A program made the translations under genes and the position numbers. Shown here piece after piece: positions 26,235 to 35,609 of a DNA stretch of 64,000 bases. Source of the DNA: Streptomyces phaeoluteigriseus (GTDB lineage: Bacteria; Actinomycetota; Actinomycetes; Streptomycetales; Streptomycetaceae); the NCBI RefSeq assembly GCF_001896135.2, contig NZ_MPOH02000015.1:783800-847799 (forward strand), written 5' to 3'. Position 1 is the first letter of the stretch. Each line of letters starts with the position of its first letter. The notes beneath the pieces were generated by a model that saw nothing but the letters and a program-made list of their open reading frames with translations, was not told the origin of the DNA and did not search any database.

Positions 26235-27555
26235 GGGCAGCAGACTTTCGCCGGCGCCGGCCCGGCCGGTGACGATGCCGGGGACGGCCTTCGCGGGGTC
26301 GACCTGGTACGCAGGGTGGGCGTCCAGCCGCGCCGGACTGGAGGGTCTCGGCGGGGATCTCCGCGTTGTGCACGGCGATCAGGTCGACGGGCTTGCCGTT
26401 GACGTGGTTGCCGTCGGCGGTGACCGGCGCCTCGCTCCACTTCTTCAGGGCCTTCGCCGCGCTGACGCCGGCGGGCAGCGTGAACGCGTTGTGCTGGGCG
26501 ACGAGCTGGGACTCCTTGCCGATGCCGAAGCTGTACGAGTAGGAGGCGTCGGCGACGAAGTGGTTGTTGTAGGAGTCGACCTGACCGAACCGGACCCGGG
26601 GCGCGCGCTCCACCAGCTTGGAGAACAGGTTGTGGTGGAAGGTGACCTTCAGTTTGCCCCGGTCGCCCACGGCGGTGGACTCGCTGTCGCTGTTGCCGAT
26701 GAGGATCGTCTTGTCGTGCTCGGTGAAGACGTTCCAGGAGGCGGTGACGTAGTTCGAGCCGCGGACGATGTCGAGTTCGCCGTCGTGCTGCTGGTAGAGC
26801 ATGCCGAAGTAGGTCGGCGCGGCGCTGTCGGGGTGGGAGCCGTCGGTGAACGTGTTGTGGTCCAGCCACACGTGCGTGGACCCGTAGACGACGGCGGTGT
26901 CGTACTCGGAGTTCCAGTTGCCCTTCGAGCCGTCGGTGGGGTCCCACTGCGGGAAGCAGTCGATGGGGCTCTCGAAGGCGATGTTGCGGATGATCACGTT
27001 GTCGACGGCCCTGATCTGGAGGCTGGCGCCCTTGATGCCCGCGTTCCTGCCCACACCGATGATGGTGGTGTTGGCCGGGACGCTGACCTTGATCGCCTTG
27101 TCCTGGTTGGCGGCGGAGGTGCGCCGCAGGCCCTCGGGGCTGTCGGCGGGCTCGGCGCTCAGGTCGGTGTCGAGACCCCAGACCTCCGGCGCGTACGCGG
27201 CGAGGTAGGCGTCGAAGTCGTAGCCGGGCGCGGCGAAGGCCTCGCATCCCTCGGAGACGGCGTCGATCGTGCCCCTGACCTTGATGATCTTCGGTGCGCT
27301 GCCGCCGGCCTCCAGGGCGGACCTGAACTCCGCCCAGGTGGTGACGGTGTACACGTGCTCGGCGTCGGCGGCGGCACCGCCGGTGGTGCCGGTGCCGTAC
27401 GCGGCCCAGCCGTCGTTGGCCGGCAGGGTCTGCCGGGCGACGTCACGGGGGGAGTGCGCCTGGGCGGTGGTGCCGGTGACCGTCATGGCCAGCGCGGTGC
27501 AGCCGACCACGACGGCCGATTTTGTGGCATGCCCATGCCATCTCTGTGCGTTCAC
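26235..27555 (-). pseudogene. Secreted pectate lyase, family PL1, 3' end broken by frameshifts
   Basis: A PL1 beta-helix lyase with a signal peptide (VVVGCTALAMTVTGTTAQA). Family landmarks are TLPANDGWAAYGTGTTGGAAAD, ANTTIIGVGRNAGIKGASLQIR, YDTAVVYGSTHVWLDHNTFTDG (Ca-binding Asp), FTEHDKTILIGNSD and LVERAPRVRFGQVDSYNNHF with the catalytic Arg. About 430 residues are intact. The C-terminus then needs two single missing bases, near 26330 and 26306, to read SGAGWTPTLRT and QVDPAKAVPGIVTGRAGAG. No in-frame stop follows before the pectinesterase start, so a third error is likely and the true end is uncertain. The start is GTG 27555. Confidence 0.88.
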
Positions 27556-27598
27556 TGTGCGGCTCTCTTTCTGGGAAGGAGAAAAGGAGGAGAAGGGG

Positions 27599-28393
27599 TT
27601 ATGCGGTGGCCGGGGGCCAGGTGATCCAGGACGGCGGGATCTCCGCGTCGAGCCGTCGCACGTCCCGCGCCGACAGCACCCGGCAGCGCAGCAGCTCGGC
27701 GGCGACGAGCCGGCCCAGCGCGATCGCGCCCGGCGGATTGAAGTGCGTGTTGTCCTGCTCGGTGCCGGTCCAGTTGAAGTACTTCTTGGTCTCCTCTACC
27801 CCGAGCTTCTGCCACAGTTCCAGCGACAGCGCCTGGAGGTCGAGCAGCGCGACGCCCTCCTCGGCGGCGAGCGCACGCATCGCCGCCGGGTAGTCGCCGT
27901 GGGTGGGAAGGGCGTTGCCGCCCGCGTCGAACCGACGGCGCTCCACGGGGGTCGCCAGCACGGGCCGCGCCCCGCGGGAACGGGCGCCGTCGACGTACAG
28001 CCGCAGGTGGTCCTGGTACGTCGTCCAGGGCTCGGTGTAGCGGGCCGGGTCGGTGGTCTTCTCGTCGTTGTGCGCGAACTGGATCAGGAGGAAGTCCCCC
28101 GGCCGGATCGACGCGAGGATCACGTCGAGGCGCCCCTCGTCGACGAAGCTCTTGGAACTCCGGCCGTTCACGGCGTGATTGGCGACGGGCCGGTCCTTGT
28201 GCAGGAAGAACGGCAACGCCATCCCCCAGCCGGTCTCGGGCGCGGCGTCGGCGAACTTCCGGGCGGCGGTGGAGTCACCGGCGAGGTAGAGGGTGCGGGG
28301 GCGCTGCGATGCCTGGGCGGTGCCGGTGGCCACGGCCCCGAGCGGGAGGGCGGCGAAGGCCGCGGTGGTGACCTGTCTGCGGGTGAGGGACAC
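27599..28393 (-). CDS. Secreted rhamnogalacturonan acetylesterase (SGNH/GDSL, CE12-like)
   Basis: It removes acetyl groups from rhamnogalacturonan. The 264-residue protein has a signal with Arg pair (SLTRRQVTTAAFAALPLG) and SGNH blocks: block I TLYLAGDSTAARKF (nucleophile Ser), block II AVNGRSSKSFVDEGR (Gly), block III LIQFAHNDEK (Asn) and block V TGTEQDNTHFNPPGA (Asp and His). The start is GTG 28393 with AAAGGTG seven bases upstream; the ATG-type start 13 codons earlier has no ribosome site. It is 147 bp after the binding-protein gene, separated by a strong hairpin. Confidence 0.92.
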   Translation of the reverse strand: MSLTRRQVTTAAFAALPLGAVATGTAQASQRPRTLYLAGDSTAARKFADAAPETGWGMALPFFLHKDRPVANHAVNGRSSKSFVDEGRLDVILASIRPGDFLLIQFAHNDEKTTDPARYTEPWTTYQDHLRLYVDGARSRGARPVLATPVERRRFDAGGNALPTHGDYPAAMRALAAEEGVALLDLQALSLELWQKLGVEETKKYFNWTGTEQDNTHFNPPGAIALGRLVAAELLRCRVLSARDVRRLDAEIPPSWITWPPATA

Positions 28394-28486
28394 GGGGGTG
28401 CACCTTTCAACAGCGTTCAACAGGAGGGACACCGCGCCTGACGAGGGGCGCGGGGCGGTACTCAGGTGCGGCTCCGCCGCCGGGGC

Positions 28487-28521
28487 GGCGGCCGGCCACG
28501 GTGAACCCGCGGCCGGCCGCC
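28487..28521 (-). terminator. Stem-loop between the binding-protein and acetylesterase genes
   Basis: Eleven-base arms GGCGGCCGGCC and GGCCGGCCGCC enclose 13 bases. It lies 20 bases downstream of the sugar-binding-protein stop within a long same-strand gene run. It may be a partial terminator, or stabilise the 3' end of the abundant binding-protein message. Confidence 0.7.
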
Positions 28522-28540
28522 CACGATCCGGACCGAAGTC

Positions 28541-29881
28541 CTAGCCCTTCTGTTCCTTCCACTCCGCCTGCGCCGTGTTCAGCTGGTCGGCGAGGGTGTC
28601 CAGGAAGTCCTTGGCGCTGAGCTTGCCCAGCAGGACCTTCTGGAAGTTGGGCTCGTTGTCGGACTTGGAGATGGTGCCCCAGTCCGGCAGGTAGTACGGC
28701 AGCTGCACGATCGTCGTGGACCCGTCGGACAGCGCCTGCGCGGCCAGCTTGGTCGGCTCCGCCTGGGCGATCCACGGGTCCTTCGCCGCCGCGGTGTTCG
28801 ACGGCACCTGGCCGGCCGACTCGTTGAACTTCGAGTTCTCCGCGTGCGAGGTGGCGAACTCGATGAACTTCCAGGCGGCTTCCTTGTTCTTCGAGCTCTT
28901 GAACAGGCCGAGGCCGTCGACCGGGTTGGACACCTGGACCCGCTTGCCGGAGGAGCCGATCGGCTGCGGAATGCCCCGGAACTTGTCGGCGCCGAACGCC
29001 TTCACGTGGTCCTGGTACGAGCCCAGGTTGTGGTTCAGCATGCCGATGGTGCCCGAGTCCCACTGGGCGACCATCTTGGTGAAGTCGTTGTTGAGGTCGG
29101 CGGCCGGGGTGACCTTCTTGTAGAGGGCCGCGTACTTCTCCAGCGCCTCGACGTTCTTCGGGTCGTTGACCGTGGTCTTGTCGCCGTCCCAGAACGAGGT
29201 GATCCCGCTCTGCCCGTACATCGCGTCCAGCGCCTGGGCGATGGATCCGGCGCCGCCACGGATGGTGTACCCGAACTGGTTCTTGCCGACGTTCGTCAGC
29301 TTCTCCGCCGCCGTGTAGAACGCGTCCCAGGTGGTCGGCTCGGCCAGGCCCGCGGCCTTGAACAGGTCGGTGCGGTAGTACAGGACACCGTTGTTGGCGG
29401 AGGTCGGGATCGAGTAGAGCGCGTCACCGCCGCCGGCGGCCTTCAGCGACTCGACCATGGCCTCGTTGAGCTTGCCGTTGAGGGAGGACTTGGCGAGGCG
29501 GTCGTCCAGCGGCTCGAGAGCGTCCTGGGCCGCGATGCCGGCCGCCATCGACGCCCCGATCCCGCCCACGTCCGGCAGGCCGCCGCCCTGGATGGCGGTG
29601 TCGACCTTCGACCCGTACTCGGTGGAGGCGATGCCGACGTACTCGACGTCGATGTCCGGGTTGGCCTTCTCGAAGTCGGCGATGATCTCCTTCCAGATGT
29701 CGGTGCGGACACCGCCGTTGTTGTCCCAGAAGAGGATCTTGCCCTTGCCGCTGCCGTCGGCTCCCTTGTCCCCGCCGGCGCCGCTGCCGTCGTCACCGCA
29801 GGCGGTGACGGTCAGGGCGAGCGCGGCCCCCAGGGCGACGGCCGTCGCGGCGCGCCTGCTTCTGTGGATGCTGATCTTCAT
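28541..29881 (-). CDS. Carbohydrate ABC transporter substrate-binding lipoprotein
   Basis: A 446-residue SBP_bac_1 lipoprotein; the lipobox LTVTAC puts the lipidated Cys at residue 28. It binds an oligosaccharide outside the membrane, here most likely a pectin fragment by context. Visible are ILFWDNNGGVRTDIWKEIIADFEKANPDIDVEYV, PDVGGIGASMAAGIAAQDALEPLDD, IPTSANNGVLYYRTDLFKAAGL and KEAAWKFIEFATSHAENSKF. ATG 29881 follows AAGAGAG. Its permeases are 7 kb upstream in the same run (36883-38717), an unusual separation. Confidence 0.93.
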   Translation of the reverse strand: MKISIHRSRRAATAVALGAALALTVTACGDDGSGAGGDKGADGSGKGKILFWDNNGGVRTDIWKEIIADFEKANPDIDVEYVGIASTEYGSKVDTAIQGGGLPDVGGIGASMAAGIAAQDALEPLDDRLAKSSLNGKLNEAMVESLKAAGGGDALYSIPTSANNGVLYYRTDLFKAAGLAEPTTWDAFYTAAEKLTNVGKNQFGYTIRGGAGSIAQALDAMYGQSGITSFWDGDKTTVNDPKNVEALEKYAALYKKVTPAADLNNDFTKMVAQWDSGTIGMLNHNLGSYQDHVKAFGADKFRGIPQPIGSSGKRVQVSNPVDGLGLFKSSKNKEAAWKFIEFATSHAENSKFNESAGQVPSNTAAAKDPWIAQAEPTKLAAQALSDGSTTIVQLPYYLPDWGTISKSDNEPNFQKVLLGKLSAKDFLDTLADQLNTAQAEWKEQKG

Positions 29882-29949
29882 TGGTCGGCTCTCTTCTTCT
29901 TGTCTTCTGGATCCAACGGGCTGTGCGGGTACGTGGGGGGCGCGCGGGG

Positions 29950-31929
29950 TCAGCGGCGGGCGTGGGGAGCCCAGTCGTCGGTGCCCCTGAGGTAGTCGGC
30001 GACGGTGTGGGTCCGTGCCTCGGCGTCGGTCATCTGCGGCCGGTCCGCGGTCACGGCCGCGCCGGGGCCGTGGTTGCGGTACTCGGCGAACCGCGCGTCC
30101 CGCCACGAGAAGCCGCTCATGTCGGTCCACGGGGCGGCCTTGACCGCGGCGGGCAGCTCGGTGTCGCGGATCAGCACCTGGGCGACCGCGGCGGGTTCAC
30201 CGCCCGGGTGCCAGGGCCGTCCGAGGTGGAAGGTCCCGGCCGGCGCGTCGCTCACGATCCTGCACCGGGTGATCAGGAACCCGTACGGGTTGCCCGTCCA
30301 CGTGGAGGCGGCCGTGATGTAGCCGTTGTTGCTGTCGGACCCACGGCTGAGCGCCCGGATCACGGACCGCTCGACGACGGTCGTCGCCCGTCCGTAGACG
30401 AAGTCGACGTCGCCCTCGATGAAGGAGTCGCGGACGTAGACCCGGCTGATCACGTCCAGCCTGGGGCTGTCGGTCATCAGCGTGTCCTGGTTGCCCAGGA
30501 AGGCCGTGTCCTCGAAGACGATCCGGTCGCCGGTCGTCTTCACCGCCAGCGCCTGCTCGGCGTTCAGCTCGTGGGCGGCCTCGTCGAAGTCGTTGCTGAG
30601 GGTGAGGTGGCGGACGGTGACGTCGTCGGCCGCGATCCGGACCGTGGCGCTGCCCGTCGAACCCCCGTACGCCGCAGGCGTGTCGTAGACGATGACGGTG
30701 TCGGAACGGTCCTGTCCAGTCCCCTGCAACGAGATCTTCGGCTTGCCCGCCGGGATGAACACCTTCTCCCGGTGGACGCCCGGCGCGACGGCGACGGTGA
30801 CCGGGACGGAGTTGCCCTGCGGCACGGCGTCGACGGCCGCCTGGACGGTCGGGTAGTCACCCGGCACCTGGAGCGTCACCGCGCTGCCGATCCGCTTCTG
30901 CGGTCCGGAGTACCTGGCGACCAGCGCGGGCACGGCCGCCGCCGGGTCCAGCCGGTACGTGTAGAAGTCCCGCGGCTCGAAGGCGGCACCCCACTCGTCG
31001 TGCCGGCCCGTGGTGTTCCTCAGGATCGACCCGCGCTGCACCAGCTCGGCGGTGGTGTCGGCCTGGTAGGGGTGCTGGACGTCCCGGTAGTAGCTGTTCT
31101 CGATGACCATCTTCGTCCGGCCGCGTGACCAGTTCCCGTAGGTCCACACCGGGTCGCCGGGATCGGCCTGGGCCGTCAGGTGGTTGTTGTAGAGGTGGGC
31201 GTAGGCCGCGTTGTCGACGGAGGGGTTGCGCTGTTTGGTGTTGGCGAACAGGTTGTGGTCGACGGTGATCTGCGTCCTGACGTCGGTGGTCCAGCCCAGC
31301 CCGAACGTCTTGTTGTTGTTCTCGAACCGGTTGTAGGAGACGGTGATGTACTCGCTGTCCTTGCGGACGTCGAGCTGCCCGTCGCAGATGTTCGAGAAGC
31401 GGTTGTGGTCCACCCAGACGTGGTGGACGGTGTCCATCTGGATGCCGTCGAAGTCGGTGCCCTTGCAGTCCCAGTCGCCCTCGACGGCCGAGTCGCGGAT
31501 CGTCAGGTTGCGGATGATCACGTTGTGGGTGCCGGGGGCCAGGTGCAGTTCCCCGTGCACGATCTCCCCCGTGTCACCGACGCCGATCAGCGTCTTGTCG
31601 GAGGCGACGGCGATCTCCGCGCCGAACGGCTCGACCGCGACCGACCCGGCGATCCGGATGACGTACGGCTCCTCGGCCGCGGCGTACGCGGCGAGGGAGG
31701 CGTGGTCGGTGACGGTGACGACCTTGCCGCCGGCCCCGCCGGTGGTGCCTCCGGCCAGGGAGGCGAATCCGTGGGCCCGGTCGGACCAGCGCGGCGCGAC
31801 GACGGTGGCCGTGGCCGGCGCGGAGTGCGCCTCGCCGACCGTGCCGAGGCCCAGCGCGGCGACCAGTCCGGCCACGGCGGCGAGAACGACGCCGGGTCTC
31901 GACAAGCGCTTGCTATGGAAGTGCGTCAT
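29950..31929 (-). CDS. Secreted bifunctional pectate lyase (PL1) - pectinesterase (CE8)
   Basis: A 659-residue two-domain enzyme. After a signal peptide (PGVVLAAVAGLVAALGLGTVGEAHSA) comes a PL1 domain, about residues 45-330: GFASLAGGTTGGAGGKVVTV, SDKTLIGVGDTGEIV, HHVWVDHNRFSNICDGQLDV and NTKQRNPSVDNAAYAHLYNNHL. A CE8 domain follows, about 355-650: YPTVQAAVDAVPQGNS, NAEQALAVKTTGDRIVFEDTAFLGNQDTLMTDS, GDVDFVYGRATTVVERS and HLGRPWHPGG, so the catalytic Asp and Arg are kept. ATG 31929 has GGGAG five bases upstream. One polypeptide can thus de-esterify and cut. A CAAGCGCTTG palindrome lies inside the first codons (31903-31912). Confidence 0.94.
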   Translation of the reverse strand: MTHFHSKRLSRPGVVLAAVAGLVAALGLGTVGEAHSAPATATVVAPRWSDRAHGFASLAGGTTGGAGGKVVTVTDHASLAAYAAAEEPYVIRIAGSVAVEPFGAEIAVASDKTLIGVGDTGEIVHGELHLAPGTHNVIIRNLTIRDSAVEGDWDCKGTDFDGIQMDTVHHVWVDHNRFSNICDGQLDVRKDSEYITVSYNRFENNNKTFGLGWTTDVRTQITVDHNLFANTKQRNPSVDNAAYAHLYNNHLTAQADPGDPVWTYGNWSRGRTKMVIENSYYRDVQHPYQADTTAELVQRGSILRNTTGRHDEWGAAFEPRDFYTYRLDPAAAVPALVARYSGPQKRIGSAVTLQVPGDYPTVQAAVDAVPQGNSVPVTVAVAPGVHREKVFIPAGKPKISLQGTGQDRSDTVIVYDTPAAYGGSTGSATVRIAADDVTVRHLTLSNDFDEAAHELNAEQALAVKTTGDRIVFEDTAFLGNQDTLMTDSPRLDVISRVYVRDSFIEGDVDFVYGRATTVVERSVIRALSRGSDSNNGYITAASTWTGNPYGFLITRCRIVSDAPAGTFHLGRPWHPGGEPAAVAQVLIRDTELPAAVKAAPWTDMSGFSWRDARFAEYRNHGPGAAVTADRPQMTDAEARTHTVADYLRGTDDWAPHARR

Positions 31930-31962
31930 TGCGGCTCCCAACAGGCTTACGACTGCGGTGGG

Positions 31963-33566
31963 TTAGAGGTTGCTGATCCGGAAGTGCGTGAACGTGGCCG
32001 CCCCGGCCTGTCCCGGTCCGTCGGGTGCGAGGGCGAACAGGCCGAGCAGGGCGCCGACCCACGCCACGGGGTGGCGGTGAAGACGGGGCCCGAGGGGTGC
32101 GGGCCGTCGCCGACGTCGTAGGTGAAGCGGCAGCGGGCGCCGGCGCCGATCTCGATGCGCAGGCGGACCTTTCCGTGCGGGGCGGGCCGGGGGGTGGGCC
32201 GCGTCCCGTTCCCGCTCGGCGACCGCCTCGGCGAAGCGGTGCACGAGGTGGACCGTGCCGTCGGTGCCGCGTTGCAGCCCGATCCAGGAGAAGGCGTCTC
32301 CCAGCACCGCGAGTCCGGCCCGTGCGCCGGGCTCCTCGCCGTGCAGCTCCAGCTCCACTTCGACGGCCGACGGGGTGCCGGGCAGCCGCTGGGTGAGCAC
32401 GTGGGGCAGTCTGCGCAGGTCGTGCGCGTCGGCCGTACGGACGCAGGACAGGCGCAGGCCGTCGCCGGAGTGCTGGGTGGCCCAGACGTCATGGGGGTCC
32501 CCCCGCTCGAGCGAAGCCGAGAGTGGGGGAGGGTTGGCCGTCCACTGCCACTGCCTGCCGAAGCGTCCGCCGGGGAAGTCGTCGTCGGTGGCGGGCGCGG
32601 CGGCCGACTGCGGCGGCAGGTCCGGCCTGCGGTGTACGGCGACGGGGGCGCCCTCGTCACCGATCACCGGCCAGCTGTCGCTGCCCCACCGCATGGGCTG
32701 GAGGTGCACGACCCTGCCGTAGGCGCCGCGCTGCTGGAAGTGCAGGAACCAGTCCTCGCCGGACGGGGTGCGCACCCAGCCGCCCTGGTGGGGGCCGTTG
32801 ACCTCGGTGTCCTTCTGCTCCAGGACGATCCGCTCCTCGTAGGGGCCGAAGAAGTCCCGGGCGCGGAAGGCGCCCTGCCAGCCGGTGTCCACTCCCCCGG
32901 CCGGGCGAAAATCCAGAACCAGCCGTCGTGCCGGTACAGCTTGGGGCCCTCGAGGGTGAACCAGCCGGGGATGCGGTCCCCGTCGACGATCAGCTTGCCC
33001 TCGTCGAGGAGCGAGGTGCCGTCGGGGTGCATCCGGTGGCCGGTGAGGCGGTTCTTGACGCCGGAGCGGGACTTCGCCCAGGCGTGCACCAGGTAGGCCT
33101 CGCCGGTCTCCTCGTCCCACAGGGGGCAGGGGTCGATCAGGCCCTTGCCCTGCTTGACCAGGTGCGGCCGGGTCCAAGGACCTCTGATCTCGGGGGCGTT
33201 GACCTGGAAGATGCCCTGGTCCGGGTCGCCCCAGAAGATCCAGAAGCGGTCGTCGTGGTGGCGCAGCGCGGGCGCCCACACCCCGCAGTCATGACGCGGG
33301 GACCTGAACTCGGCCGCCGGTTCGAGGCGTTCCAGGGCGTGCCCGACCAGGGTCCAGTTGACCAGGTCCCGCGAGTGCAGCAGCGGCAGGCCGGGGGCGC
33401 GGCCGAAGCTGGAGGCGGTGAGGTAGAAGTCGTCACCGACGCGCACCACGTCCGGGTCGGACCAGTCGGCGTCGAGGACCGGGTTCGCATACGTCTCGCC
33501 AGTCACCGTCTCGTCCGTCGCTGCCTCGTCCGTCACCGTCTCGTCCGTCGCTGCTTCGTCCGTCAC
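31963..33566 (-). pseudogene. GH43 family glycoside hydrolase, three frameshifts
   Basis: A five-bladed GH43 domain: YANPVLDADWSDPDVVRVGDDFYL with the base Asp, LIDPCPLWDEETGEAYLVHAW with the modulator Asp, and WFTLEGPKLYRHDGWFWIF with the acid Glu. A C-terminal beta-sandwich (DDFPGGRFGRQWQWTANP, GLRLSCVRTAD, SWIGLQRGTDGTVHLVHRF) matches GH43_C2. Three single missing bases (near 32899, 32205 and 32075) are needed to join the pieces, ending in TFTHFRISNL. No signal peptide is seen, so it acts inside on imported oligosaccharides, probably as an exo-arabinosidase, xylosidase or galactosidase. GTG 33566 overlaps the upstream stop by 4 bp. Confidence 0.85.
33504..33563 (-). repeat. Coding 30-bp direct repeat at the GH43 N-terminus
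   Basis: Two tandem copies encode TDEAATDETV twice, just after the GTG start of the GH43 gene and before the conserved GH43 domain. The extra acidic tail is not part of the family fold; either the copies were gained recently or the true start is downstream. Confidence 0.75.
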
Positions 33567-34414
33567 TGGGTGACCGCCTTCCGGACGAGGGTGGCCGCTT
33601 CGTCGCGGCCGAGGCGGCCGTCGGCGACGACGGTGACGACACGGCGGACGGCGGTGGCGCCCGGCGCGATCGTGAGCCGCTCGGCGGAGGCGAGCGAGGA
33701 GCCGACGCCCGGGTACTCGCCGGTGCGCACGAACCAGGGGTCCCGGCGGGTGGCATCGGTGGCGCCCGCGAACACCAGGCTCCAGTCGGTGCCGGTCAGG
33801 GCGAGCCAGTCGGCACGCCCGCCGTGCACTTCGGCCTCGCCCTCGGCGTCGGCGGTGAAGACGTCCGGAGCCCGGTCCTCCTTGCGGGCGCGCCAGAAGA
33901 AGCCGCCGTAGGCCGCGCCGGGGCGTCCGTTGGTCGCCGGGCTGCCGATGGTCACCGGGTCCGCGGTGCCGTTGGTGAGGGAGAAGGTGAAGTCCAGCGC
34001 CCAGGCGGCGTGGGTGAGTTCGGTGGCGGCGACCGTACGGCGCTCGCGCAGCAGCTCGGTTCCGGCGGCCACCCAGCGCAGTTCCTCCACGAACCCGTCG
34101 GAGTCGCACAGCTGGAAGCCGACGTGCCGCTGGATGCCGTGGTTGTCGAGTTCGGTCGGACCCCGGTCGCGGACGTAGGTACGGCCGCCCCAGAAGTTGT
34201 GTCCCTCGACGTCGGGAACGGCGACACCGACGCCGAGGTGGTGGGTGTGGTCGGCGGGGCTCAGTTCGGTGACCGCCGTGCCGGCCAGGGTGGTGACGGG
34301 GTGCAGAAAGGGGCGCGGGGAGAGCCGGGCGGGCAGCTCGGGCCGGGTGAGGTAGCGGCCGACCGGGCGGCCGGCGACACGCAGCACGACGGGTGCGTCG
34401 GGTGCCTGTGCCAT
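33563..34414 (-). CDS. DUF6807 (PmoA-like) protein
   Basis: A 283-residue cytosolic protein of the DUF6807 family, often called PmoA family by a misleading early name. Landmarks are RPFLHPVTTLAGTAVTELSPADHTHHLGVGVAVPDVEGHNFWGGRTYV, GIQRHVGFQ and YGGFFWRARK. The conserved His cluster suggests a metal or sugar site, but I know of no proven reaction. ATG 34414 overlaps the oxidoreductase stop by 1 bp and its stop overlaps the GH43 start by 4 bp. Being locked between a Gfo/Idh oxidoreductase and a GH43 suggests a role in oligosaccharide modification. Confidence 0.85.
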   Translation of the reverse strand: MAQAPDAPVVLRVAGRPVGRYLTRPELPARLSPRPFLHPVTTLAGTAVTELSPADHTHHLGVGVAVPDVEGHNFWGGRTYVRDRGPTELDNHGIQRHVGFQLCDSDGFVEELRWVAAGTELLRERRTVAATELTHAAWALDFTFSLTNGTADPVTIGSPATNGRPGAAYGGFFWRARKEDRAPDVFTADAEGEAEVHGGRADWLALTGTDWSLVFAGATDATRRDPWFVRTGEYPGVGSSLASAERLTIAPGATAVRRVVTVVADGRLGRDEAATLVRKAVTQ

Positions 34415-35609
34415 CAGGTGCTCACCTCTTTCGGATGCGCGGTCGGGGACGCCCAGGCGGCGCCCAGTTCGGAGAAGAGGGCGAGGGTGTCGGCGGCGGC
34501 CGCGACCAGCCCGTCGACGCCGGGGACGACCCGGCGGTCCTCACCGGGGAGCCGGTGCCAGGCGTCGTCGGGCAGTTCGAGCGGGTCGGGGGCGACCCGG
34601 ACGCCTCGACGACCCGCATGAACGCCTCGGTCGCGGCCGGCGGGACCAGCAGGTCGGTGCCGTCGGTGAGGTGGTCGACGAGGTTCTCCAGCAGGTCGGT
34701 GCGGCCGTACTCGAACTCCTCGGGGCCGTGGCCGCCGCGCTGGAGCAGGACGCGGTCCTGCTTGTACCAGAAGGTGATCCTCCCCTGGCTGCCGTGGACG
34801 ACGACGTAGGGGTCGTCGGGGTCCTCGGCGCACAGGGTCGCGGCGACGACGACCGGACGTCCGGCGGCGGTGGTGATCCGGACGCAGGAGGTGTCGTCGG
34901 ACTCGATGGCGTTGGCGTGCGCCAGCTCGGTCTCGATGCCGGTGACGTCCTCGGCGCGGGTGACGCCGGCCAGTGCCAGGGCGGTGGCGACGGCGTGCGC
35001 GAGCGGGTTGGTGAGGGCGCCGTCGATCACGTCGACGCCGTTCATCCGCCGTTTCCCCGCCCACGGCGCGCGCCGGAAGTAGGCCTCCGGGCGGGCCCAG
35101 GCGCCGGCCCCGCCGACCCCGGAGATCTCCCCGATCGCCCCGTCGCCGATCATCTCGCGGACCGCGGGCAGGGCGTGCGAGCCCAGCGACTGGAAGCCGA
35201 TCTGGCAGGCCACGCCCGCCTCGGCGACCCCGTCGGCCATCCTGCGGAACTCCGCGTACGACGGCGCCGGTGGCTTCTCCAGCAGCAGGTGCACACCCTT
35301 GCGGGCCGCGGTCAGCGCCAGGTCGGTGTGGGTGGGGATCGGGGTGCAGACCACGGCGATCCGCGCGCCGGTCGCGTCCAGCAGCGCGCCGAAGTCGGCG
35401 GACTGCTCGGGCGCGCCGAGGCCCTGCGGAATCTCGTCCGGGGTGAGCGGGGTCAGCTCGCAGATGCCCGCGAGCCGGACGATGCCCTTGTCCTGGAGCC
35501 GACGGATGTTGTCCAGGTGCCAGCGGCCGTGGCCGCGCGCACCGGCCAGGACGACCGGGACGCCCGCACCCGCCGGTTCCGGCGTGCTCATCGGTTCGGG
35601 GGTGTTCAT
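34414..35609 (-). pseudogene. Gfo/Idh/MocA family oxidoreductase, frame broken near the 3' end
   Basis: An NAD(P)-dependent sugar oxidoreductase of about 398 residues. The Rossmann start is VVLAGARGHGRWHLDNI, followed by VVCTPIPTHTDLALTAARKGVHLLLEKPPAPS with the family EKP, and the C-terminal sheet FRRAPWAGKRRMNGVDVIDGALTNPLAHAV. After AFMRVVE the frame breaks near 34615 (one base missing, GAG(G)GC); the next frame reads GVRVAPDPLELPDDAWHRLPGED to a stop at 34414. ATG 35609 overlaps the PL1 stop by 4 bp and has GGGAGG five bases upstream. The substrate is probably a uronic acid or its glycoside, by context. Confidence 0.87.

Noticed and set aside
33563..34414. Methane monooxygenase subunit, from the name PmoA
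   Set aside because: The protein is soluble and shares only a misleading family name; it has no membrane helices.
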